This document shows, in pieces, positions 1 to 8,109 of a DNA stretch of 56,599 nucleotides. The DNA is taken from positions 1 to 56,599 of the forward strand of contig DASPQJ010000020.1 of the NCBI GenBank assembly GCA_035625025.1. The letters run 5' to 3'. Origin of the DNA: Bog-793 sp035625025. GTDB taxonomy: Bacteria; Actinomycetota; Acidimicrobiia; Acidimicrobiales; Bog-793. How positions within the stretch are numbered: position 1 is the stretch's first letter; every line of letters begins with the position of its first letter. The translations under genes were made by a program, and so were the position numbers. The notes under the pieces are model-generated. The model had not been told where the DNA came from and searched no databases. It worked only from the letters and a program-made list of their open reading frames with translations.

Positions 1-711
1 GCGGCGGAAGCGCTCGGCGTCGCAGTGCGGCTCGTCGCGGGTGTTGACGATCGGGCGCTTCAGGGTGGTCTCCAACCCGACGACCTCTTCGAAGAACTCG
101 GCGCGCTGGCTGAGCTGGAACGCCGGCGGCGAGGCCGCGCCTCGGTCGACCTCGGCGCCCACCTTGCCCGCGCCGACGACCACCTGGCGCGAGACCAGGT
201 GGGGCACCATGGCCCGAACGACGTCGGCGAACTCGACCTGGCGGCTCACCAGGTAGTTCTCGTGGGTGCCGTAGGAGTTGCCCTTGCCGTCGGAGTTGTT
301 CTTGTAGACGACGATCGCTTCTTGCGGCCCGAGGGGGCGCTGCGCCGCCTCGATCGAGGCCGCGAGGATCCGCTCCCCCGCCTTGTCGTGGGCGACGAGC
401 TCGAGGGCTGTCGAGCACTCCGGCGTCGAGTACTCGGGATGGGCGTGGTCGACGTAGTAGCGGGCGCCGTTCGTGAGCACGGCGTTGACGAGATTCGTCT
501 CGACCTCGGGCGAGACACCGAAATCTCGCACGAACCCGCGGGCGTCCTTCCCCGGGCTCTCGTCCTCGAAGTCCCAGCCGACCCGGCCCGCGAGTTCGGA
601 GACGTAGCCGTTGATGAGCCTCGACGCGGCCACGGTCGGATTCGTGTCCGACACCCCGGCGAGCTGCACTCCGTACTCGGTCTCGATGCCGCAGACCTTC
701 GGGATCGCCAT
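1..711 (-). CDS. dop: Pup deamidase/depupylase Dop (3' part outside window)
   Basis: Dop deamidates the C-terminal Gln of Pup so that it can be ligated to proteins, and also removes Pup from tagged proteins; it is cytosolic and ATP-dependent. Translation from the ATG at 711 opens MAIPKVCGIETEYGVQLAG; GIETEYG is the nucleotide/metal-binding strand shared by Dop and PafA. The stretch WDFEDESPGKDARGF (residues about 46-60) is the Dop version; PafA differs there, so PafA is the less likely alternative. About 237 residues are visible and the C-terminal half lies left of the window. It follows arc by 81 nt on the same strand, as in actinobacterial proteasome loci where pup, prcB and prcA come next (not visible here). 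Confidence 0.93.
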   Translation of the reverse strand, partial: MAIPKVCGIETEYGVQLAGVSDTNPTVAASRLINGYVSELAGRVGWDFEDESPGKDARGFVRDFGVSPEVETNLVNAVLTNGARYYVDHAHPEYSTPECSTALELVAHDKAGERILAASIEAAQRPLGPQEAIVVYKNNSDGKGNSYGTHENYLVSRQVEFADVVRAMVPHLVSRQVVVGAGKVGAEVDRGAASPPAFQLSQRAEFFEEVVGLETTLKRPIVNTRDEPHCDAERFRR

Positions 712-792
712 GGGGCCGACCCTAGTGGACTCCTCGCGTCGCCGACCGTCGCCGGGTGATCGCGCCCGGCGACGGGCGGCTGGCGCCCCGGA

Positions 793-2520
793 TTACAGGT
801 ACTGCCCGGTCCCGACGCGCTCGATCGCTCGGCCGCCGCGTTCGTCGCCGTGGTCGATCACGGTCCGGACGTAGACGATGCGCTCGCCCTTCTTGCCGGA
901 GATCTTGGCCCAGTCGTCCGGGTTCGTCGTGTTCGGCAGGTCCTCGTTCTCCTTGTACTCCTGCTTGATCGACTCCAGCAGGTCGGCGAGGCAGATCCCG
1001 CGGGCCTCGCCGCCGAGGAGGCGTTTGATCGCCATTTTCTTCGCCCGCCGGACGATGTTCTCGATCATCGCCCCGGAGGCGAAGTCCCGGAAGTACAGGA
1101 CTTCCTTGTCGCCGTTTTGGTAGGTGACCTCGAGGAAGCGGTTCTCGTTGTCGGCTCGGTACATCTCGGCGACGGTCCGCTCGATCATCACCCGGACCGC
1201 CTTGGCGGGGTCACCGCCGCCCAGCTCGGCCACGGCCTCGGCGTTGAGCGGCAGGTCGGCCGTCAGGTAGCGGGCGAAGATCTGCTGGGCGGCCCCCTCG
1301 TCGGGACGCTCGATCTTGATCTTCACGTCGAGCCGGCCGGGCCTCAGGATCGCCGGGTCGATGAGGTCCTCGCGGTTCGACGCCCCGATGACGATGACGT
1401 CGCGCAACGCCTCGACGCCGTCGATCTCCGCGAGGAGTTGCGGGACGATCGTCGACTCCATGTCCGAGCTGATGCCGGAACCGCGGGTGCGGAACAGCGA
1501 ATCCATCTCGTCGAAGAACACGATCACGGGCACGCCTTCGTCGGCCTTTTCCCGCGCTCTTTGGAAGACGAGGCGGATCTGACGTTCGGTCTCGCCGACG
1601 TACTTGTTGAGCAGTTCTGGTCCTTTGATGTTGAGGAAGTAGCTGCGGACGTTCTCGTTGCCCTTGAGCTCGCCGACCTTGCGGGCGAGGGAGTTCGCCA
1701 CCGCCTTGGCGATCAGCGTCTTGCCGCAACCCGGCGGGCCGTAGAGAAGGATCCCCTTCGGCGCGGGAAGCTGGTGCTCGGCGAAGAGCTCCGGGTGGAG
1801 ATACGGGAGCTCCACCGCGTCAGTCAGCGCTTCGATCTGCTCGTCGAGGCCGCCGATGTCGGCGTAGGTGACGTCAGGCACCTCCTCGAGGACGACCTCT
1901 TCGATCTCGGGCCGGGGGAGCTTCTCGAGCAGGATGAGCGAACGGGGGTCCATGAGGACGCTGTCGCCGGCACGCAGGCGAGTGTCTCGGAGCGCGTCGG
2001 CGAGCTCGGCCACGTGCTCTTCGTCGGCCCGGCCGACGACGAGGGCGCGCTTGCCGTCCTCGAGGATCTCCTGGACCGTGACGACCTCGCCGGACTGCTC
2101 GGAGGCGCGGGCGAGCACGACGTTCAACGACTCGTTGAGGACGACCTCGTGGCCGCGGCACAGGCTCTCGGGGTCGATCGTGGGGTGGAGGGCGACGCGC
2201 ATCTTGCGACCACTCGCGAAGACGTCGACCGTGCCGTCCTCGTTGTGCTGCAGGAAGGTCCCGTAGGCGTTCGGGGTCTGGGTGAGCTTGTCGACCTCGT
2301 CGCGCAGGGAGGCGATGTTCTCCTTGGCCTGCTGGAGCGTGTAGGTGAGTTTCTCGTTGTGCGAGAGCGCCTGAGCGAGTTGGCCCTTCACCTCGAGGAG
2401 GCGTTCTTCGAGCACTCGGACGCGCTGCGGGGCCTCGTGCAGGCGGTGGCGCAGCTCGGCGATCTCGCTCTCGGCGCCGGCGAGGCGGGCCCGCAGTTCC
2501 GCGATCGTGTCGTCATCCAT
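793..2520 (-). CDS. arc: Proteasome-associated AAA+ ATPase ARC/Mpa
   Basis: Hexameric ATPase that recognises pupylated proteins through its N-terminal coiled coil, unfolds them and feeds them to the 20S proteasome. The 575-residue protein has a heptad-rich coiled coil (about 1-80), an OB-fold region (about 85-235), then one AAA domain with Walker A GPPGCGKT (near 262), Walker B FFDEMDS (near 335) and an arginine-finger region. It ends GQYL, the C-terminal motif that docks into the proteasome alpha ring. The ATG at 2520 is preceded by a strong GGAGGAGGTG ribosome site; an upstream in-frame extension has no conserved sequence. Length is close to mycobacterial Mpa (about 609). It is probably co-transcribed with dop. 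Confidence 0.96.
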   Translation of the reverse strand: MDDDTIAELRARLAGAESEIAELRHRLHEAPQRVRVLEERLLEVKGQLAQALSHNEKLTYTLQQAKENIASLRDEVDKLTQTPNAYGTFLQHNEDGTVDVFASGRKMRVALHPTIDPESLCRGHEVVLNESLNVVLARASEQSGEVVTVQEILEDGKRALVVGRADEEHVAELADALRDTRLRAGDSVLMDPRSLILLEKLPRPEIEEVVLEEVPDVTYADIGGLDEQIEALTDAVELPYLHPELFAEHQLPAPKGILLYGPPGCGKTLIAKAVANSLARKVGELKGNENVRSYFLNIKGPELLNKYVGETERQIRLVFQRAREKADEGVPVIVFFDEMDSLFRTRGSGISSDMESTIVPQLLAEIDGVEALRDVIVIGASNREDLIDPAILRPGRLDVKIKIERPDEGAAQQIFARYLTADLPLNAEAVAELGGGDPAKAVRVMIERTVAEMYRADNENRFLEVTYQNGDKEVLYFRDFASGAMIENIVRRAKKMAIKRLLGGEARGICLADLLESIKQEYKENEDLPNTTNPDDWAKISGKKGERIVYVRTVIDHGDERGGRAIERVGTGQYL

Positions 2521-2558
2521 CTTCGGGCACCTCCTCCGCGCGACGCCCGACGTCTCGG

Positions 2559-2587
2559 ACGCTACACCGGGCGGCGCCGACGTCGAT
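2559..2587 (-). promoter_or_regulatory. Candidate promoter for arc-dop
   Basis: On the minus strand ATCGAC (2587-2582), a 17-base spacer, then TAGCGT (2564-2559) preceded by TG give a plausible extended sigma-70-type promoter. Transcription would begin near 2552, about 30 bases before the arc ATG. The -35 match is weak. Confidence 0.35.
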
Positions 2588-2931
2588 CGCGGATGATGAC
2601 CCCTCCCACCCTCTTGTCGAGGGGGTCGGGCTCCGGGAACAGTTGCCGGCAAGTCGTTCGACCCCCCGGAGCCCGTTTGGGACGCGAGAGGCGGGGGGCG
2701 TGTTCGTCCCGGTTTGTCGACCTACGAGAGCTCAGCTGCTGCCGACAGGAACCAGCACGAGCGAGCACGATCATCAGCTCGGCCCGCGTTGACGATCGAC
2801 GCTGCCCGCCACGTGGGGTGACGGCAACACCCGATCGAACGTGCACGGCGTTCGACAGGTCGTCGGGACGAATCGCGGCGCGAGGATGTGACGTTGGTGA
2901 CTGGGCGCGATCGTGCTGGTACGGGCCTGTG
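2588..2931. other. Divergent intergenic region between arc and the DinB-like gene
   Basis: No coding frame here has a convincing product; frames open on both strands reflect high GC. It should carry the start signals for the plus-strand gene at 2932. The only structure I see is the inverted repeat at 2835-2855. Confidence 0.5.
2835..2855. repeat. Short inverted repeat, possible operator
   Basis: TCGAACG (2835-2841) and CGTTCGA (2849-2855) are perfect complements separated by 7 bases. It lies 77 bases upstream of the ATG at 2932, where a regulator could bind. No regulator gene is adjacent, so the function is a guess. Confidence 0.3.
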
Positions 2932-3684
2932 ATGGAGATCGATCGGTATATCGTGGAGTTGCAAGATCTCGGAGGGCGGCTCGCGACCGCGGCCGCGGCC
3001 GCCGATCTCGAAGCTCGAGTGCCGACGTGTCCGGGCTGGACGGTGCGCGATCTTCTCCGCCATGTCGGTGGCGTTCATCGTTGGGCGACCGCCTACGTCT
3101 GTTCCGGCAAGTCGGAACCGACGAGCGACGAGGAAGAGGCCGTCTTTTTTGTCGCTGTGCCCAACGACGGACTGCTCTCTTGGTACCGCGCCGGCCATGC
3201 CTCGCTCGTCACGGCACTGCGCGACGCCGATCCCGGGATGAGCTGCTGGACCTTTCTTCCCGCCCCCTCGCCGCGCGCGTTCTGGGCGCGCCGACAGGCG
3301 CACGAGACGGCGATCCATTGCGTCGACGCCGAGGCCGCGGTGGAATGGCCGTCGCGATTACCGGGCGATTTCGCCGCTGACGGGATCGACGAGCTGCTCA
3401 ACGGCTTTTTCGCAAGGCCGAACGGCTGCCTTACCGCCGATACCCCTGTCACCTTGTCCATCCAGACCACCGACACCGGCCACGCCTGGACGATTCGGGT
3501 CGAGTCGGACCGACGTGTGGTTTCGTCGGGCTTCACCCGGGCGGACTGCACGCTCGTGGGCCCGGCGAGCGATCTTTACCTTCTGCTCTGGAATCGACGA
3601 GAGCTCGGCCCGCCAGTCGACATCACCGGGGATGGGCGCGTCATGGATCTGTGGCGGGCACGAGCAACGATCCGCTGGGGCTGA
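2932..3684 (+). CDS. TIGR03083-type (mycothiol-dependent maleylpyruvate isomerase-like) protein
   Basis: A 250-residue protein of the large actinobacterial DinB/MDMPI family, whose studied members are metal-dependent and use mycothiol as a cofactor or substrate. The N-terminal signature is visible around residues 30-50: PTCPGWTVRDLLRHVGGVH, containing the conserved W and the D..RH metal-site region. A C-terminal MDMPI-like sterol-carrier fold probably covers about 140-245. Start at ATG 2932 places the signature at the usual distance; the much longer open frame upstream is a shadow of arc. Mycothiol synthesis elsewhere in the window (mshC) fits. The actual substrate cannot be read from the sequence. 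Confidence 0.8.
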   Translation: MEIDRYIVELQDLGGRLATAAAAADLEARVPTCPGWTVRDLLRHVGGVHRWATAYVCSGKSEPTSDEEEAVFFVAVPNDGLLSWYRAGHASLVTALRDADPGMSCWTFLPAPSPRAFWARRQAHETAIHCVDAEAAVEWPSRLPGDFAADGIDELLNGFFARPNGCLTADTPVTLSIQTTDTGHAWTIRVESDRRVVSSGFTRADCTLVGPASDLYLLLWNRRELGPPVDITGDGRVMDLWRARATIRWG

Positions 3685-4042
3685 ACCGCGCGGTCCGCGT
3701 CCAGACCGAGGATCACACCCCGTTGACCGGCGTTTTCGGATCGCGGGGAACGGCAGAGCGCTTCGCCTTCTGCGGACCGATTCTCCCGGTCGACTTCTGA
3801 GGCCAACCGCCCGTCCAATCAGGCGAATCCACCTTGAGCCTCCTGGAGCTCCCCGGCGACCGCCGGTCGTACTCGACGGGCCCGTGGTCGGACGACCGCT
3901 GTCCACGCGCGCTTGAGTCAGCAGTCCACGTCCGCAGCTCGTCGGGCACGACTTCGTTTCCGATCGTCTGATCTCGACCGCGAGACCGCGCTCGTGTCGC
4001 TGCGTTCGGTGTCATCCCGCTTGCCTCGCGTACTCTGGAACC
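3685..4042. other. Intergenic region, no gene recognised
   Basis: 358 bases between two plus-strand genes. Frames are open on both strands but give arginine- and serine-rich sequence without domains. No clear hairpin terminator was found. Confidence 0.5.
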
Positions 4043-4360
4043 GTGCGTCGCAGGATTGCCGCTCGCAAGGTCACCAAGGTGCTCGTCATCGCCCTGTGCT
4101 TCGCCGAGATCATGGTCGTGGCCCGCCGACGTGGCTTCCTGTTTGGTGCCAACACCGTCGTGCGGTGCCGTGATGGCCACCTCTTCACGACGATTTGGAT
4201 TCCCGGCGGGTCCTTGAAAGCCCTCCGTCTCGGGTGGTGGCGACTGCAGCGTTGCCCAGTGGGAAAGCACTGGAGCCTCGTCACCCCGGTCAAGGTCTCG
4301 GACCTGTCGGAGGAAGACCGGCGGCTAGCTGCGCTCCGCCGCGATGTTCGTATTCCGTGA
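4043..4360 (+). CDS. Small conserved actinobacterial hypothetical protein
   Basis: A 105-residue basic protein starting at GTG 4043. The central part, with GHLFTTIWIPGGSLKALRLG followed by a tryptophan/arginine-rich stretch, CPVGKHW and then SLVTPV, resembles small proteins common in Actinobacteria; I recognise the pattern but no function. A single hydrophobic N-terminal helix (about residues 10-22, VLVIALCFAEIMVV) could be a membrane anchor. The two cysteines, one in VVRCRDG and one in CPVGKHW, could bind metal, but that is speculation. It stands alone on the plus strand, 440 bases from the ferredoxin gene. Confidence 0.7.
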   Translation: MRRRIAARKVTKVLVIALCFAEIMVVARRRGFLFGANTVVRCRDGHLFTTIWIPGGSLKALRLGWWRLQRCPVGKHWSLVTPVKVSDLSEEDRRLAALRRDVRIP

Positions 4361-4668
4361 CTGCGCCCAGACCGGAGATCCTGGTGACCGGGTGATCCCG
4401 GCCAGTTCTTTCGCGGGTGCTGGTGGCGTCGTCGTCCTCGCCGAGCGAGTGGGCGCAATCGCTCGGAGGGAAAGCCCTCGCCTTCCTGGAGTATTCCCGC
4501 GAAGGGCGGAACCGGGCAGATTGACGAGATCCGCACCCACAAGGTCATTCCCCGGTCAGCTGCCCGTCACCGCGGCCAGTCCTCCGGATCAAGGCGGCCG
4601 AGGCAGTCGAGATGGCGGCCGGCAGGTCGGAAACTCGGCCAGCACCCGATCGCGCCACTCGGGGTTCC
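4361..4668. other. Intergenic region upstream of the ferredoxin promoter
   Basis: No supported gene. A 112-codon open plus-strand frame overlaps the end of the preceding gene and has no recognisable domain or ribosome site. Confidence 0.5.
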
Positions 4669-4697
4669 TTGACACCCCCTGACCTGCTCGGTACGTT
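4669..4697 (+). promoter_or_regulatory. Sigma-70-type promoter for the ferredoxin gene
   Basis: A perfect -35 hexamer TTGACA (4669-4674), a 17-base spacer and TACGTT (4692-4697) as -10. Transcription would start near 4704, giving a leader of about 100 bases before the ATG at 4804. It is the best promoter match I found in the GC-rich part of the window. Confidence 0.55.
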
Positions 4698-4803
4698 CGA
4701 TTCAGCCCGGCAAGAGGCGATTCTGCCTCGCAGCCCCATTTGCTCCCGGTGTCGTTACGCTTGTCGTGCCGGCATAATTGCCCAGAGGAGGGCGCGCAGC
4801 GCG

Positions 4804-5040
4804 ATGAAGGTCTGGATCGATCAGGATCTCTGCACCGGCGACGGTCTCTGCGAGGAGATCTGTCCGGCGGTGTTCACGCTGCAGGACGACGGGCTCGCCT
4901 ACGTGAAAGACGGGGCCACCGTGATGACCGACCCCGGCGGCGTGAAGGGCATGGTGGTCGTGCCCGACGGCCTCGACGACGCCGTCACCGAGGCCGCCGA
5001 AGAGTGCCCTGGAGAGTGCATCTTCATCGAGCAGGGCTAG
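4804..5040 (+). CDS. Single-cluster ferredoxin with Asp-ligand motif
   Basis: A 78-residue electron-transfer protein. The cluster motif is C10-x2-D13-x2-C16-x3-C20-P, with C68-P and C72 near the end. Aspartate at the second ligand position is the arrangement of Pyrococcus furiosus ferredoxin, which binds a [4Fe-4S] cluster with one Asp ligand that readily converts to [3Fe-4S]. The start at ATG 4804 gives the usual short N-terminus (MKVWIDQDLC); GAGGAGGG lies about 13 bases upstream, a little far. Ferredoxins of this kind are often found beside actinobacterial proteasome genes, but the partner enzyme is unknown. It converges on trmI with a 17-base gap. Confidence 0.92.
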   Translation: MKVWIDQDLCTGDGLCEEICPAVFTLQDDGLAYVKDGATVMTDPGGVKGMVVVPDGLDDAVTEAAEECPGECIFIEQG

Positions 5041-5057
5041 GGTTCGCGCTCGGCGTC

Positions 5058-5915
5058 TCACCCGTTCCGTTGTTCGTCCGTCTCCCGAGTCGTGGCGTGC
5101 CCGACGACGCGACGCGCCGCCGTGACGAACCCGGTGTGCGCGACCATCCGGTGGTCGGGCCGCACCGACCGGCCCTCGATGTGCCAGGTGCGCCGGAGGA
5201 CCTCGAACGTCTCCGCCAACGCGAACGCGGAGCGGTCGAGCTCGGCGCGCAGCTCGGCCGTTTGGGTGATCGACGGCAGGTAGGCGAGGAGGATCCCGCC
5301 GGGAAGGAGCGCCTGGGCGGCGTGTTCGACGACCCGCCAGGGTTCCGGCACGTCGAGGAGCACCCGGTCGAGTTCGACCTCGTCGATGCCTTCGTAGACG
5401 TCGCGTTCTTCGACGGCGAAGGGCACGTCGGCGCCGAGGATCTCCGCGACATTGGCCCGGGCGCGCCGGGCGAAGTCGCCCCGCAGCTCGTAGCCGGTCA
5501 CGCGACAACCGGCACGCAGCGCCGTCATCGACAGCGCCCCCGAACCGACCCCCGCTTCGAGGACGCGCGCCCCGGGGAACAGATCAGCGGCGAGGAGGAT
5601 CGCGCCGAGATCCTTCGGATAGATGACCTGAGCCCCGCGGGGCATCTTTACGATCACGTCAGCGAGCGTCGGCCGCAGGGCGAGGAAGCGTCGGGCGGGT
5701 CCCGACCCGCTGTCGCGGCGCCAGGCGACGATCGCGCTGCCCTCGGGCTGTCCGATCAGACTGTCGTGCTCGACGACGCCGGCGTGGGTCTGGAACGAGG
5801 CGCCCTTGGCGAGGCGGACGAGATAACGCCGGTCGTGGTGGTCGACGAGGAGGACCCGCTCCCCCTCGGCGAGCGGCCCGCGGCGGGGATACCCGGTCGG
5901 CTCGGGGCGGGTCAC
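5058..5915 (-). CDS. trmI: tRNA (adenine-58-N1)-methyltransferase TrmI
   Basis: SAM-dependent enzyme that methylates N1 of A58 in the tRNA T-loop. The 285-residue length matches Mycobacterium tuberculosis Rv2118c (about 280), which also lies close to the mpa/dop genes. An N-terminal small beta domain (about 1-75) is followed by the Rossmann methyltransferase domain with the SAM motif LEAGVGSGALS near residue 115. The start at ATG 5915 overlaps the stop of the upstream small gene by 4 nt, so the two are probably translationally coupled. Confidence 0.93.
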   Translation of the reverse strand: MTRPEPTGYPRRGPLAEGERVLLVDHHDRRYLVRLAKGASFQTHAGVVEHDSLIGQPEGSAIVAWRRDSGSGPARRFLALRPTLADVIVKMPRGAQVIYPKDLGAILLAADLFPGARVLEAGVGSGALSMTALRAGCRVTGYELRGDFARRARANVAEILGADVPFAVEERDVYEGIDEVELDRVLLDVPEPWRVVEHAAQALLPGGILLAYLPSITQTAELRAELDRSAFALAETFEVLRRTWHIEGRSVRPDHRMVAHTGFVTAARRVVGHATTRETDEQRNG

Positions 5916-6181
5916 GACCCGGCCGCGCCGTCCCCTGCGTGCCGGAGGACGTCGCGCCGTCGGCGGGGGCCCGTCTCGGGTCCCGGCACGTGCGTGACGA
6001 TCAGGGATTCCCCGAGCCCGAGGTTCTCCCGCGCGACGAGCGGCGCTTCGGGACGGGTGACGTAGCGCACGACCCAGGCCGCGGCGCCGATGACGATCCA
6101 GGCGACACTGCCCTCGAGGAGACCCCGCCGCAGGCCGTGCCGCATCAGGCGGTGCGCCCCCTTGTGGACGAGCGAAGCCAC
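5912..6181 (-). CDS. Small membrane-associated hypothetical protein
   Basis: An 89-residue protein from ATG 6181. One hydrophobic segment (about 25-42, GSVAWIVIGAAAWVVRYV) suggests a single membrane helix; the C-terminus is arginine-rich and probably cytosolic. Function not recognised. Its stop overlaps the trmI start by 4 nt and it follows the next small gene by 3 bases, so the three small genes and trmI look like one transcript. Confidence 0.7.
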   Translation of the reverse strand: MASLVHKGAHRLMRHGLRRGLLEGSVAWIVIGAAAWVVRYVTRPEAPLVARENLGLGESLIVTHVPGPETGPRRRRDVLRHAGDGAAGS

Positions 6182-6184
6182 GGA

Positions 6185-6418
6185 TCAGACCCGGCGGATC
6201 TCGAGCACGCTGGCGCGCCGACGACCCTTATGGCGTCCGAGCAGGTAGACGGAGGCGAACCCCACGGCGAGGGCCGTGGCGCCCGCCGCCACGGCGGCGA
6301 TCTTCGTCGTTGCGCCGCCGTTCGGGCCGAGAAGGTCGCGCAGCTGCCGCTCGACCTCGGCGAGCGAGACTCGCGCGTCGCCGCCGTCGCCCTTGGCGCG
6401 GTCCGGAGGTTCGCTCAT
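6185..6418 (-). CDS. Small single-helix membrane protein
   Basis: A 77-residue protein from ATG 6418. A charged N-terminal half with an amphipathic segment (ARVSLAEVERQLRDLLG) leads to one transmembrane helix (about 43-60) and a basic tail ending LEIRRV. No enzyme motif; a scaffold or anchor role is conceivable but unproven. The start overlaps the stop of the next gene upstream (ATGA, 6415-6418). Confidence 0.75.
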   Translation of the reverse strand: MSEPPDRAKGDGGDARVSLAEVERQLRDLLGPNGGATTKIAAVAAGATALAVGFASVYLLGRHKGRRRASVLEIRRV

Positions 6419-6789
6419 CGTCGGCTCTTCCGGCTCTCGGATCCGGAGCGCGGCCTTGCACCGCGGGTGACGACACCTCGGAACCCGAAGGCGACAAATC
6501 CCGCCAAGGCGACGACGGCGGCCGCCGCGGTGAGCAGGTAAGGCGCGAACGACCAGTGCCCGGCGAAGGTGCGCCCGGTCTCGGTCTGCAGGGCCCGCAG
6601 CATCCCAATCAGCGCGATCACGGCACCGATGGCGATGAGGAGCGCGCCGGAGAGCCCGAACACGAGTCGCCGCCCGAGCTGGCGTAGCGGCGCCAGGGTC
6701 TCCTGAACCACGTAGCGGCGGAGAACGGAGACAGTTTCGCCGAACGCGGCGCGGCTCCGACTCGAACCGTCGTCCGCCGCCTTCGCCAC
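6415..6789 (-). CDS. Holin-like two-helix membrane protein
   Basis: A 124-residue protein with two hydrophobic helices (about 45-66 and 82-104) and a basic C-terminus, resembling the actinobacterial putative holin-like (superfamily III) or DUF1469-type membrane proteins. I chose the GTG at 6789 because AGGAG lies 5 bases upstream; the frame continues further 5' but that part is low-complexity. There is no phage context, so the holin label is structural only. It heads the run of small genes before trmI and is divergent from tal. Confidence 0.72.
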   Translation of the reverse strand: MAKAADDGSSRSRAAFGETVSVLRRYVVQETLAPLRQLGRRLVFGLSGALLIAIGAVIALIGMLRALQTETGRTFAGHWSFAPYLLTAAAAVVALAGFVAFGFRGVVTRGARPRSGSESRKSRR

Positions 6790-6956
6790 GGTCGCTCCTT
6801 TCTCCTCGCCGGCCCGGGCACACGACCACGAGGAACTGTCGCAGGCTACCGCGCCCGCACCCGCGCGGCTCGTTCCGACGTCGTCGGGCGCCATTGCCGT
6901 AATCTCGTTGTGTCCACGACAATCTCCGCCGTTCGCGGCAGCTGGAGGCGCACGAG

Positions 6957-8090
6957 GTGAGCAAACTCGAAGACCTGTTCCGGGAGCAGGGCCAGAGCCC
7001 GTGGATCGACGACCTGAAGCGAAGCTACGTGCGTGCCGGGGGCCTCGAAGAACTCGTCGGACTCGGGATCCGGGGCGTCACCTCGAACCCGACGATCATG
7101 ACCCGGGCGATCACGGACAGCTCAGACTACGACGAGCAGTTCGGCGGGCTCGTCGCGGCGAACGTGCCCGTCGCGGACGCCTACTGGGAGCTCGTCCTCG
7201 CCGACGTGGTCGGGGCGCTCGACATCCTGCGGCCCCTCTACGAGGCGTCGGGCGGAGGGGACGGTTTCGTCTCGGTCGAGGTCGCGCCCGACCTCGCGCA
7301 CGACACGGCGGGAACGATCGCCGCCACCCGCGCGCTCCATGCCCGGGTGGCACGGCCCAACGTCCTCGTGAAGATCCCCGCCACCCCGGAGGGCCTGCCG
7401 GCGATCGAAGAGGCAATCGCCGCGGGCGAGAAGGTCAACGTCACGTTGATCTTCTCCCTCGAACGCTACGAGGCGGTCATCGAGGCGTACCTGCGCGGTC
7501 TCGAGCGGCTTGCCGCGGCGGGGGGTTCTCCGGCTGACGTCGCCTCGGTCGCTTCGTTCTTCGTGAGCCGCGTCGACTCCGAGGTCGACCGCCGGCTCGA
7601 AGCGATCGCGTCGGCGGAACCGGGGACGCCGCGAGCGGCGCGGGCCCTCGAACTGCGCGGCCAGGCCGCCCTCGCCCAGGCGCGGCTCGCCTACGAGATC
7701 TTCCGGGAGCGATTCTCGTCGTCCCGGTTTGCGAACCTCGCCGCCGCGGGCGCCCGTCTGCAGCGTCCGCTGTGGGCTTCGACCTCGACGAAGAACCCCG
7801 GCTACGACGACCTTCTGTACGTGGAAGGACTGATCGGTCCGGACACGGTGAACACGATGCCGCCCGAGACCGCCGACGCCTTCAACGACCACGGAACTAT
7901 CGCGCGCACGGTCGACTCCGACGTCGCGGCCGCGAAGGAGGTTCTCGCCGCTCTTGCCGAGGTCGGCGTGGACCTCGACGACGTCACCGAGCAGCTGGAG
8001 ACCGCGGGCGTCGCGGCCTTCGCGCAGTCCTTCGACGACCTCCAGGCCCGGCTTGCCGAGAAGGCCGCAGCGATTGGCGCCGTCCACTGA
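6957..8090 (+). CDS. tal: Transaldolase
   Basis: Transfers a dihydroxyacetone unit between sugar phosphates in the non-oxidative pentose phosphate pathway; cytosolic. The 377 residues match the longer actinobacterial form. TSNPTIM (near 42) is the family N-terminal signature, and the Schiff-base lysine is K139 in NVLVKIPAT. WASTSTKNPGY near 270 is the phosphate-binding region. GTG start at 6957 with GGAG about 10 bases upstream. First gene of a plus-strand run with zwf, pgl and fbiC. Confidence 0.96.
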   Translation: MSKLEDLFREQGQSPWIDDLKRSYVRAGGLEELVGLGIRGVTSNPTIMTRAITDSSDYDEQFGGLVAANVPVADAYWELVLADVVGALDILRPLYEASGGGDGFVSVEVAPDLAHDTAGTIAATRALHARVARPNVLVKIPATPEGLPAIEEAIAAGEKVNVTLIFSLERYEAVIEAYLRGLERLAAAGGSPADVASVASFFVSRVDSEVDRRLEAIASAEPGTPRAARALELRGQAALAQARLAYEIFRERFSSSRFANLAAAGARLQRPLWASTSTKNPGYDDLLYVEGLIGPDTVNTMPPETADAFNDHGTIARTVDSDVAAAKEVLAALAEVGVDLDDVTEQLETAGVAAFAQSFDDLQARLAEKAAAIGAVH

Positions 8091-8109
8091 GCGGCGTGCA
8101 GGGGGCTTC

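Noticed and set aside
850..3684. Very long plus-strand open frame across the arc gene
   Set aside because: It is antisense to arc, has Val/Asp/Leu-rich shadow composition and only its last 250 codons are a real gene (start 2932).
6415..6789. Prophage signal from the holin-like protein
   Set aside because: No other phage gene is nearby; the protein is a generic two-helix membrane protein in a housekeeping neighbourhood.
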